From NCBI GenBank assembly GCA_025358025.1, contig JANYKW010000194.1, positions 1-64,000 on the forward strand: a stretch of DNA of 64,000 bases, written 5' to 3'. How positions within the stretch are numbered: position 1 is the first letter of the stretch; each line of letters begins with the position of its first letter. Below the pieces are notes generated by a model, which did no database searches, was not told where the DNA came from, and saw nothing but the letters and a program-made list of their open reading frames with translations. The translations under genes were made by a program, and so were the position numbers. This DNA comes from Bacteroidia bacterium. Its GTDB lineage: Bacteria; Bacteroidota; Bacteroidia; Bacteroidales; Prolixibacteraceae. Of the stretch, positions 29,237 through 37,655 are shown piece by piece.

Positions 29237-30009
29237 TGATCAACAAAATTCAATATAGAATTGCCCCTGGATTCGAAGGTCTGGAAAGTTGGATTAAAGA
29301 TCTGCCAGGAAATTTTGCATCCACTGGAATTTCAATATTTAAAGACCGGAACGAGGTCAGGCTATTTAAAGTTTCAGGATTGGAATTGAATGTAAAAGCC
29401 TTCAAATTGCCCAATTTGATCAATCGCTTTGCCTACGTTTACCTGAGAGGATCAAAGGCTGCCAGATCGTTTGAATATGCCCACCGTTTTTTGGAAGTGG
29501 GCGCTTCAACTCCTGCTCCAGTTGCATTTGTCGACTGTCTGTCGAAAGGACAATTGAAAGAGAGCTACTATGTTACGCTACACTACAATCATGATTTTAC
29601 CCTCCGTGATGTGCTGAATGATCTGGTTCCTGATAAAGAAAATATTCTGGTTCAGTGGGTTCGTTTCACCTGGTCGCAACTACACAAGAACGGAATTTAT
29701 CATCTCGACTATTCTCCGGGTAACACATTGATACACAAAGATAAAGAGAAGTATAATTTTGCAATTGTCGACCTAAACAGGATGAAATTTGTATCTGTTG
29801 GTTTCAACAAAGGCATTCAGAATTTTCGACAGCTTGATACCGGGGCAGAGACCCTCAGGTTAATTGCTGCCGAATATGCATCTCTATGTGAAGAGCCTGC
29901 TGAGAGGGCAATCTCACTGTTGCTAAGGCATGACAGAAAAAACAAGTCCTACCGCCGAAGAAAAGAAAACTTCAAAGACTGGGTACGGGGGGCAGAAAGC
30001 GAATCTTAA
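29233..30009 (+). CDS. Lipopolysaccharide (Kdo/WaaP-like) kinase family protein
   Basis: HKNGIYHLDYSPGNTLIHKDK...IVDLNRMKF kinase-like catalytic loop. Confidence 0.7.
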   Translation: MMINKIQYRIAPGFEGLESWIKDLPGNFASTGISIFKDRNEVRLFKVSGLELNVKAFKLPNLINRFAYVYLRGSKAARSFEYAHRFLEVGASTPAPVAFVDCLSKGQLKESYYVTLHYNHDFTLRDVLNDLVPDKENILVQWVRFTWSQLHKNGIYHLDYSPGNTLIHKDKEKYNFAIVDLNRMKFVSVGFNKGIQNFRQLDTGAETLRLIAAEYASLCEEPAERAISLLLRHDRKNKSYRRRKENFKDWVRGAESES

Positions 30010-30017
30010 ATGTTTTT

Positions 30018-31088
30018 CTATTCAATATTCTTTTGTTTGGGATTCAAAACGTCCAGAAACACCAGTTTATCGTAGAGATCTGAGGCTTTGATGAGTTCCA
30101 TACATTTGGTTACAGGATAAATGCATTTCCTCCCTCCAAATACAGAACATGGACGGCAGGTTAAAATACCATCGGGCGGTTGTATTTGATAATCTTCCGG
30201 TTGACCCAGGGCAGAAAAGCCAAAGGCAGGATGAGTCCCACCCCACACAGAGATGGTTCTGATACCTGACAGAGCTGCAAGGTGCATGTTGGATGAGTCC
30301 ATGGCGATCATCAGATCAAGCATCCGGATCATGGCTATCTCCTCCGACAAGGTGAACTTCCCGGCTACCAGATGAATGTTACCGCTGTGTTGTTCAAGCT
30401 GTTTTAAAAGTTTAATCTCTCTTTCCCCCCCCCCAAAGAGGAAAAATACGGCCTTGTGATTTTGATTGATAAGGGTGATCAGCTCTTTGAAGTTTTCCAG
30501 TCCCCAGATCTTTGGAGCAGTATTGGCAAAAGGGGAGAGCCCAATTTTGAGGTACCCTTTCTCAGGAATTTTTCCAAGGAGAAAACTGCGTGCACTTTGA
30601 AAAGCTTCTGTGGAATAATCAATATAAGGAGCCTTCCCAATTTGGGAATCAATGCCTGCTTCAATAAAAGCATCTGCATACCTCTGCGTAGAGTGTTTTA
30701 GAATAACGATTTTTTTGGTTCGTATCAGCTTGTTTTTTTTCGCTCTCCCTTTGTCTATCGAATAGACAGGAGTACCGCTTATCCTGAAGAAAAAGGAGAC
30801 GATTTTAGTCCTGAGAACAGCATGAAGGTCAATTACCTCTTCAAAAGGTCCAATCTTTCTGAGATCCGCAAAAAGCCGGTAGAGTCCAGTTAGTCCTTTG
30901 TGCCTTTCTTCCAGTTTTGGGAAATACAGTTTAAGACGGGGAATTCCAAAGAAAAATGGCGCAAAAAATGGCCTGGTCACCAGCGTGATATGGAGTTCAC
31001 TATTACTTTCAAGGACATATCGGATCACAGGAACTGTCAGGGCTACATCACCCATCGCTGATAGACGGAATACAACTATTTTCTTCAT
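30018..31088 (-). CDS. Glycosyltransferase family 9 (heptosyltransferase-like)
   Basis: IVVFRLSAMGDVALTVPVI; DSSNMHLAALSGIRTISVWGGTHP. Confidence 0.9.
   Translation of the reverse strand: MKKIVVFRLSAMGDVALTVPVIRYVLESNSELHITLVTRPFFAPFFFGIPRLKLYFPKLEERHKGLTGLYRLFADLRKIGPFEEVIDLHAVLRTKIVSFFFRISGTPVYSIDKGRAKKNKLIRTKKIVILKHSTQRYADAFIEAGIDSQIGKAPYIDYSTEAFQSARSFLLGKIPEKGYLKIGLSPFANTAPKIWGLENFKELITLINQNHKAVFFLFGGGEREIKLLKQLEQHSGNIHLVAGKFTLSEEIAMIRMLDLMIAMDSSNMHLAALSGIRTISVWGGTHPAFGFSALGQPEDYQIQPPDGILTCRPCSVFGGRKCIYPVTKCMELIKASDLYDKLVFLDVLNPKQKNIE
30425..30434 (-). repeat. G10 homopolymer (C10 on + strand) inside the GT9 coding sequence
   Basis: ctctttccccccccccaaag; encodes LFGGGERE in frame. Confidence 0.9.
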
Positions 31089-31463
31089 TTATTTGTACTC
31101 CTCATAGCTCTTCTCTTCGAAAAGTTTCGAGCCGGTAATTTCATTGATTTTACGTTTTACATCCGAACGGTCATCATTGATAAAATATACAGAACGGGCT
31201 GTCTGAATGAAATCATCACCGAAATCCCTGACCCGTTCTAGGTCACGAATATGGTCTTCTATCAACCATAAACGGGTATTTATTTCATACAACTGCATGT
31301 AGAGCGGATGGGATTTTTCCATAATTGTACACATCGCCTGATTGACCACTTCATATTCGGTCCTTAGGTTCTCCAGTTTGCCCGGATCTTTTATTTTTTC
31401 CAGTTTGATTTCGATAATGGTAAGCTTATCTGCAATCTCACCGTTGGATACTTCAATCTTCAT
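31089..31463 (-). CDS. DUF6165-like small protein
   Basis: MKIEVSNGEIADKLTIIEIKLEKIKDPGKLENLRTEY; immediately upstream of GT9. Confidence 0.65.
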   Translation of the reverse strand: MKIEVSNGEIADKLTIIEIKLEKIKDPGKLENLRTEYEVVNQAMCTIMEKSHPLYMQLYEINTRLWLIEDHIRDLERVRDFGDDFIQTARSVYFINDDRSDVKRKINEITGSKLFEEKSYEEYK

Positions 31464-31511
31464 GCACTTATTTTTTCTCAAAAGTACAATTAAATCTTTT
31501 TCTTTTCTCTG

Positions 31512-32282
31512 TTATATTGATTCCGGATTTCTGAAAACATCGCGGGCAGAACCCTGGGCCGTTGCCATGATCAATAAATCATCGATATTGACATGGGCCG
31601 GACGGGTGATCATGAAAAGGATGGTCTCAGCGATATCAGCAGGGTAAAGCGGAGTAATACCCTTGTAAACTTTCAGGGCGCGTTCATCGTCCCCCTTGAA
31701 ACGAACGTTTGAAAATTCAGAATTAACCATTCCGGGGGCAAGGGTTCCAACTTTGACTCCGTAAGGCAGAAGTTCTATGCGCATGGCATGAGAAATTGCC
31801 TGAACGGCATGTTTGGTGCCACAATAGACTCCACCCATCGGGTAGGATTCTTTGCCTGCAAGGGAGGAGATGTTGATAACATGACCGCTTTTTCGTTCCT
31901 TCATCCAGGGTACAACGGTTCTGGTCATGTATAGCAGACCTTTAATATTGGTGTCTATCATTCTTTCCCAGTCGTCAATTTCACCATTATCAACAGTATC
32001 CATTCCTACTGCCAGTCCGGCATTGTTTATAAGCACATCTATCGCCTTCCAGTTTCCCGGCAGGGAGTCGAGTGATGTTTGTACCTTTTCAGGTTTAGTC
32101 ACATCAAAACAAAGGAGGAGGCATTTTGCCTTGTATTTGGCCGATAATTCATGCTCGAGTTCGACCAGTCGCTTATTTCTTCTACCAGTCAGGATTAGAT
32201 CGTAACCATTGGCGGCCAGGAGATGGGACGTGGCTGCCCCAATTCCGGATGTTGCGCCTGTTATAAGTGCAATTTTTGACAT
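31512..32282 (-). CDS. Short-chain dehydrogenase/reductase (SDR)
   Basis: MSKIALITGATSGIGAATSHLL; INNAGLAVG; YCGTKHAVQ; start moved to the ATG at 32282. Confidence 0.92.
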   Translation of the reverse strand: MSKIALITGATSGIGAATSHLLAANGYDLILTGRRNKRLVELEHELSAKYKAKCLLLCFDVTKPEKVQTSLDSLPGNWKAIDVLINNAGLAVGMDTVDNGEIDDWERMIDTNIKGLLYMTRTVVPWMKERKSGHVINISSLAGKESYPMGGVYCGTKHAVQAISHAMRIELLPYGVKVGTLAPGMVNSEFSNVRFKGDDERALKVYKGITPLYPADIAETILFMITRPAHVNIDDLLIMATAQGSARDVFRNPESI

Positions 32283-32510
32283 ATCTATTCTTTTTAATGT
32301 AGCTAAAGTAGAAAAAAAGGATTGTATTTCTAGGGAATACATTCAGAAACCATTGATTTAACCTTTTTTTAATGCGCTATTTAATGGCCGGAAAGATTCA
32401 AAGATTTGCGAAGCCAATGCCATTGAATGTCATTTTCTGTTTGAGTGACAATTTCCTCGTGCTCCTTTAATTTGGCGATTGTCTGCTTAGCAATGTTTCA
32501 GCGAATCAAC

Positions 32511-32518
32511 TATCTTTG
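32511..32518 (+). promoter_or_regulatory. Candidate -7 box TATCTTTG
   Basis: Matches TAnnTTTG 20 bp upstream of the MSENSPK start. Confidence 0.5.
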
Positions 32519-32537
32519 TCATAAAAACATATCGGTC

Positions 32538-33593
32538 ATGAGCGAAAACAGTCCCAAATCTTTTACTATTGAACAGATTCCTGCCCCGGAAGATTTGCAA
32601 AGTGTCATCTATTCGATGCTTGCTATACCTCATCTTTCCCTGGTCAATATTTTCAATGAGTTTGCAGCCCCGGATCTCGATCCGTCAGCAATGAGCAATG
32701 ACAATACCGATGACTCCGGCATTTTTCAGCTGGATGAAGATGAACAATTTTATTCACTGACAATCTATGCTGATCACCGCCGTTTGGCTGTCGACCCCTA
32801 TTCAGCAGCCCAGATTCTCGTCGCCAAGGCTGTCAGAAGATTGGTGTGTTATGGCGCTGTTCCTGTTTCGATCAGCAGTTTTATGAATCATGTTGAGTTT
32901 GCCAATCCGATTGCGCAGGAGATGGTGATGGCAGCACGGCTCGGTCTGGATGCTGCAGCCAAGAGTTTTAACCTGAAATTTTCCCAAAGGAAATTACACT
33001 ACGATTATTCGGGCGACCAGGGATTTGTTCCACCGACCCTGATTATCAGTCTTTTTGGAAAACTTAAAAGCAGAAATCAACTTTTGTTACCGAAATTTAG
33101 AAAAAAGGGAGACAACCTGTTGCTGATCGGTCGCTCATACAACGATATAAATGCTTCTGAATACCTGGATTTTTACCACGAGATCAAGGAGTGGCCACTC
33201 ATGAAATTCAGCCTCTCGACAGAAAGCCGTCTCATTGACGTGATGAAAGAGGTTATTCAAAAAGATTTGGTTATTTCTGCTACTCCCGTGGGTATTGGCG
33301 GACTATTTTTTACGCTTTTGCGGAATGCTCTTCCCAATGATCTGGGATTTGATATAACCACCGATGATGAAATCAGATCCGACGCCTTTCTTTTTGGAGA
33401 GTCGATGGGCAGATATATCGTGAGCGTCTCCAGGGAAAATGAGGATGAGTTCGTTGACTACCTCTTCGACCGAAAGATTCCTGTGATGACTTTGGGGCAT
33501 GTTACCAAGGGAGAGATTAGAATTGATGACCACTCGATGGGCTTTGTTGACAAAGGGTTGGTTAGTGAGATAATTGACGATCTTGATGAGTGA
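32538..33593 (+). CDS. AIR synthase/PurL-related domain protein
   Basis: MSENSPKSFTIEQIP...; ADHRRLAVDPYSAAQILVAKAVRRLVCYGAVPVSISSFMNH; supplied ORF start lies upstream of the -7 box. Confidence 0.7.
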   Translation: MSENSPKSFTIEQIPAPEDLQSVIYSMLAIPHLSLVNIFNEFAAPDLDPSAMSNDNTDDSGIFQLDEDEQFYSLTIYADHRRLAVDPYSAAQILVAKAVRRLVCYGAVPVSISSFMNHVEFANPIAQEMVMAARLGLDAAAKSFNLKFSQRKLHYDYSGDQGFVPPTLIISLFGKLKSRNQLLLPKFRKKGDNLLLIGRSYNDINASEYLDFYHEIKEWPLMKFSLSTESRLIDVMKEVIQKDLVISATPVGIGGLFFTLLRNALPNDLGFDITTDDEIRSDAFLFGESMGRYIVSVSRENEDEFVDYLFDRKIPVMTLGHVTKGEIRIDDHSMGFVDKGLVSEIIDDLDE

Positions 33594-34314
33594 AATTAAG
33601 CCCTACCGGGATTCAGCTGTCGGGAAAAAGGAGCAGATTGCAACGATGTTCGATCGTATCGCTCCGAAGTATGATTTTCTCAATCACACCCTTTCGTTTG
33701 GTATCGATAAAGTGTGGCGCCGCAAAGCGATCCGGCTTATTTCCGGCAATTCGCCTGAGACAATTCTTGATGTGGCAACCGGAACCGGTGATTTCGCTAT
33801 CGCTGCATTAAAATCAGGTGCCCAAAAGGTTACCGGAATTGATATCTCAAAAGAGATGGTGGCTTTTGGTCGGGAAAAAATCAGGAAGTTGGGTCTCGAG
33901 GGTAAAATTGAATTATTGACCGGCGATTCAGAAGCAATACAATTCCCGGATAACAGCTTTGACGCTGCAACGGTAGCTTTTGGAGTCAGAAACTTTGAAA
34001 ATCTCAGCCACGGGCTGGATGAGCTGTTCAGGGTCCTTAAGCAGGGAGGAACGTTGTGTGTGCTTGAATTTTCAAAGCCCCGTCAGCCTTTGATAAGATT
34101 TGGATACAAATTTTACTCCAGGAGTCTGATGCCCCGGATAGGACGGATGATCTCCGGCGATTCATCAGCTTATACCTATTTGCCAGAATCTGTTGAGGGA
34201 TTTCCAGACGGAGAAAAATTTATTACTTTTATGAAGGAATCAGGATTTGTTCAAATCAGTGAATACCGGTTAACCTTTGGTATTGCTACCATCTACCTGG
34301 GTAGAAAAGTATAA
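33586..34314 (+). CDS. ubiE: Demethylmenaquinone/ubiquinone methyltransferase
   Basis: MFDRIAPKYDFLNHTLSFGIDKVWRRKAI; LDVATGTGDFAI. Confidence 0.95.
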   Translation: MSEIKPYRDSAVGKKEQIATMFDRIAPKYDFLNHTLSFGIDKVWRRKAIRLISGNSPETILDVATGTGDFAIAALKSGAQKVTGIDISKEMVAFGREKIRKLGLEGKIELLTGDSEAIQFPDNSFDAATVAFGVRNFENLSHGLDELFRVLKQGGTLCVLEFSKPRQPLIRFGYKFYSRSLMPRIGRMISGDSSAYTYLPESVEGFPDGEKFITFMKESGFVQISEYRLTFGIATIYLGRKV

Positions 34315-34369
34315 AGACCACGCATCCCTGTTGAATGCAAATTCAAAGGTATAATGTCACGAGTGATAA

Positions 34370-35200
34370 ATGAGAAATAGTGTAAATAAAATTTTGTTCG
34401 CTTTTGTGCTGCTTTTATCAGGAGCTGCAAATCCTTTGTCTGCTCAGTTGATACGGGATCAAAATCTTTCCCGTTTCGATGATCGGTTGCTTCATTTTGG
34501 ATTCTACCTGGGAATTAACACGATGGATTACCGTTTTACCCATTACAATGATGTAAGACTGAATCCTGTTTTTAGTCAGAATGACGGTTTGGCTTCTTAT
34601 GCTGAACCATTTTACAATGGCATTCATTCTTACAGGGTTGAGTGCTATCCCCTGAAGCCGGGATTTACAGTTGGGGGAGTGGTGAACCTCAGAGTCAACA
34701 AGACGGTTGATTTTCGTATTACTCCAGGGATGTCATTGGGTTCCAGGCAGATGAAGTTTACAGAAAATATAGATCGGTTCATCAGTGACCCTGCCATTGG
34801 TGGCAAACTTTATTCAGGTATTTTCTATGAACAATATTTAACTACACCATCAGCATATATTGACATCCCGGTCGGATTTAGGTACAAGGGATTCAGGAGT
34901 GGCAATCTGAGGCCGTATATTTACGGAGGGGCTGCCTACCGAAGGGATCTTGAGAGCAAGAGAATCTCTGAAAGTGCGGTGCATCTGAAAAGAAACGGAT
35001 ATTATGCGGAGGTGGCCTTCGGTCTGGATACTTATTTTCCCTTTTTCCGGTTTACCGGTGAGTTTAAATTTTCGTATGGATTGAATAACCTGATTCTTCA
35101 CGATACTAATCTTTCATCGGATATTCCATTGCCATATTATGGATTTGTGGTGAATAAATTGAATTCCAATATCTTCACACTTATTTTCTATTTTGAATAG
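34370..35200 (+). CDS. porT: PorT-like outer membrane protein (type IX secretion)
   Basis: Signal peptide, FHFGFYLGIN-like LLHFGFYLGINTMDYR, beta-barrel; adjacent to ubiE. Confidence 0.75.
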   Translation: MRNSVNKILFAFVLLLSGAANPLSAQLIRDQNLSRFDDRLLHFGFYLGINTMDYRFTHYNDVRLNPVFSQNDGLASYAEPFYNGIHSYRVECYPLKPGFTVGGVVNLRVNKTVDFRITPGMSLGSRQMKFTENIDRFISDPAIGGKLYSGIFYEQYLTTPSAYIDIPVGFRYKGFRSGNLRPYIYGGAAYRRDLESKRISESAVHLKRNGYYAEVAFGLDTYFPFFRFTGEFKFSYGLNNLILHDTNLSSDIPLPYYGFVVNKLNSNIFTLIFYFE

Positions 35201-35218
35201 TATATTTTTCATTCTATT

Positions 35219-36781
35219 TTGAAAAAAGAACTCAATATTGCTGTTTTGCCCGTTGAGGCAGGTGAGACGGAGAGGCTCAAAAGTGTTGTTGCTGATACCC
35301 TGAAGGTAGATAGAGACCGGATATTTCAGATCACTGTGGTTCGTCATTCAATCGATGCACGAAATTCCCGTATCCGCATCAACCTATCCTTAGAGGTATA
35401 CATAGACGAAAAACCGGACCAAATCCCCAAACCCGTTTTTAATTATCCTTTCGTTGGGAATAAAAAGCCGGTTGTCATCGTCGGCGCCGGACCCGCAGGT
35501 TTGTTTGCAGCCTTGCACCTCATAGAGATTGGATTCAGACCCATTATCCTTGAACGCGGGAAACAGGTGAGCCAGCGGAAAAAAGATATTGCAGCCATAC
35601 ATGGAGCGCACCTGATCAATCCTGACTCCAATTACGGTTTTGGGGAAGGTGGTGCGGGCACCTTTTCAGATGGCAAGCTTTACACCCGGTCAAGAAAAAG
35701 GGGAGATGTCAGGAAAATTCTGGAGGTACTCAATTTCCATGGGGCTCAGGACGAGATATTGGTGGAAGCCCATCCCCATATTGGGACCAATTTTTTACCC
35801 AGGGTGATCGGATCCATCAGGGACACCATTGAGCAATCCGGAGGTTCTTATCATTTTAATTCCCGGGTAACGGATTTAATCCTTGATGACGATCGAATCA
35901 AAGGGGTAGTACTTCAAAATGGAGATAAGGTTGAAGGGATCGCTGTGATTTTGGCAACCGGCCATTCAGCCAGGGATATATATTATGTGCTCCATAAAAA
36001 AAGTATTGAGCTGGAGGCAAAGAGTTTTGCTCTTGGTGTCCGTATAGAGCATCCCCAGGAGCTCATCGACAAGATTCAGTACCATGGCACCAACCGGGGG
36101 AAATACTTGCCTCCTGCTGCCTACACCATGGTAGAACAGGTTGGAGACAGAGGGGTTTATTCTTTCTGCATGTGTCCGGGTGGGGTGGTAGTCCCCGCTG
36201 CTACGGCTCCCGGCGAATTGGTCGTCAATGGTATGTCCCCTTCGCACCGGGGTGGTAAATTTGCCAACTCCGGAATGGTTACAGAGATCAGGCCGGAGGA
36301 TATTCCCAAAGAGTTTCAGCGGTTTGGCATATTTGCCGGGCTTGAATTTCAGCAGGCTGTCGAAAGAAACTGTTTCAGGGCTGCAGGTGAAAGCATGCTG
36401 GCCCCTGCCCAACGACTGGCAGATTTTACATATAACCGCAAAAGTTCTTCATTACCGGATACTTCTTACAGGCCGGGCCTGATCCCATCCAACATGTGTG
36501 ATTGGCTTCCTGTTTTTGTGACAGCCAGATTAAGGGAAGGATTGATCAAAATGGGCAAAAAGAGTAACGGATATCTTACAAATGATGCAATCGTGCTGGG
36601 AGCAGAGACCAGAACTTCTTCTCCGCTGCGCATTCCCAGGTCGGACGAAACGCTGGAACATCTGCAGATCAAAGGTCTCTTCCCTTGTGGTGAAGGTTCA
36701 GGCTATGCAGGCGGTATTGTATCTTCTGCAGTTGACGGAGAGCGGGTTGCAGATATGATCGGGCAGCTTTTTAAACCCTGA
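35219..36781 (+). CDS. NAD(P)/FAD-dependent oxidoreductase
   Basis: VVIVGAGPAGLFAALHLIEIGFRPIILERG; TTG start. Confidence 0.88.
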   Translation: MKKELNIAVLPVEAGETERLKSVVADTLKVDRDRIFQITVVRHSIDARNSRIRINLSLEVYIDEKPDQIPKPVFNYPFVGNKKPVVIVGAGPAGLFAALHLIEIGFRPIILERGKQVSQRKKDIAAIHGAHLINPDSNYGFGEGGAGTFSDGKLYTRSRKRGDVRKILEVLNFHGAQDEILVEAHPHIGTNFLPRVIGSIRDTIEQSGGSYHFNSRVTDLILDDDRIKGVVLQNGDKVEGIAVILATGHSARDIYYVLHKKSIELEAKSFALGVRIEHPQELIDKIQYHGTNRGKYLPPAAYTMVEQVGDRGVYSFCMCPGGVVVPAATAPGELVVNGMSPSHRGGKFANSGMVTEIRPEDIPKEFQRFGIFAGLEFQQAVERNCFRAAGESMLAPAQRLADFTYNRKSSSLPDTSYRPGLIPSNMCDWLPVFVTARLREGLIKMGKKSNGYLTNDAIVLGAETRTSSPLRIPRSDETLEHLQIKGLFPCGEGSGYAGGIVSSAVDGERVADMIGQLFKP

Positions 36782-36795
36782 AGGTTTTCAAAACC

Positions 36796-37575
36796 TTAAG
36801 GGTTGAACAACCTTCTGCGAAATTCCGCGCAAATAATCGCTGCCGAAACCGCCACATTCAACGATTCCAGCTCTTTGCGCCCCACGGGATATGCAGGTAT
36901 GGAGATTTTCTTAATCAGGAACGGGAGGAATTTATCAGAAATTCCTTTTCCTTCACTTCCCAAAATGATTAGTGCCTTTTCTGCCAGTTCGGTTTTGTAT
37001 AGATTTTCTCCTTCCATAAAAGTTCCATAGACCGGAACCTTAAATTCAGCTGCCATTTTGAGCAGTTCAGTCAGATCGAGATAATGAACATGTACCCGGG
37101 CAAGCGCACCCATTGTTGCCTGTACACATTTGGGATTGTAAAGGTCTGCACATTCGGGTGAGCAAAAGATGTTGGAGATGCCAAACCAATCGGCCATCCG
37201 GACGATAGTTCCCAGGTTGCCGGGATCCTGAATTCCATCCAGAACAATATTAATCCCAGGGAAGGTATCTTCAGTCACCTTTTTAACTATAGGGATTCTG
37301 AACAAGGCCAATATGGAAGATGGATTTTTGAAAGCAGAGATGCGTTCCATCTCCTTGTGAGAAAGTTGGATAGCGCTTTTGGATTTAATAATTGATTCAC
37401 AAGTTGATAAAATTTCGCCGGTGCAGTATACTTCCAACAGGTTCAGGTCGGTCTTTAAAAGGTCGAAAACTATTTTCTCGCCTTCGGCAACAAAGCAACC
37501 TGCCTGTTCCCGATCTTTTTTATGTGCAAGTGAACGGATAAATTCAATCTTCTGCCTGGAAATCATTTGCTTCAA
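36796..37575 (-). CDS. SpoU/TrmH-family RNA 2'-O-methyltransferase
   Basis: VLDGIQDPGNLGTIVRMADWFG; LILGSEGKGIS; ESLNVAVSAAIICAEFRR. Confidence 0.92.
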   Translation of the reverse strand: MKQMISRQKIEFIRSLAHKKDREQAGCFVAEGEKIVFDLLKTDLNLLEVYCTGEILSTCESIIKSKSAIQLSHKEMERISAFKNPSSILALFRIPIVKKVTEDTFPGINIVLDGIQDPGNLGTIVRMADWFGISNIFCSPECADLYNPKCVQATMGALARVHVHYLDLTELLKMAAEFKVPVYGTFMEGENLYKTELAEKALIILGSEGKGISDKFLPFLIKKISIPAYPVGRKELESLNVAVSAAIICAEFRRRLFNP

Positions 37576-37655
37576 TCCTAATATTTAGTCCAAAAATAAT
37601 CCATTTTTAATTAGCTGGGTTGATTATCTTTGTTTTAGTTTTTAAGAATGATAAT

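Noticed and set aside
32445-32537. Supplied N-terminal extension of the AIR synthase-like protein
   Set aside because: It crosses the -7 box TATCTTTG at 32511-32518; MSENSPK at 32538 is the plausible start.
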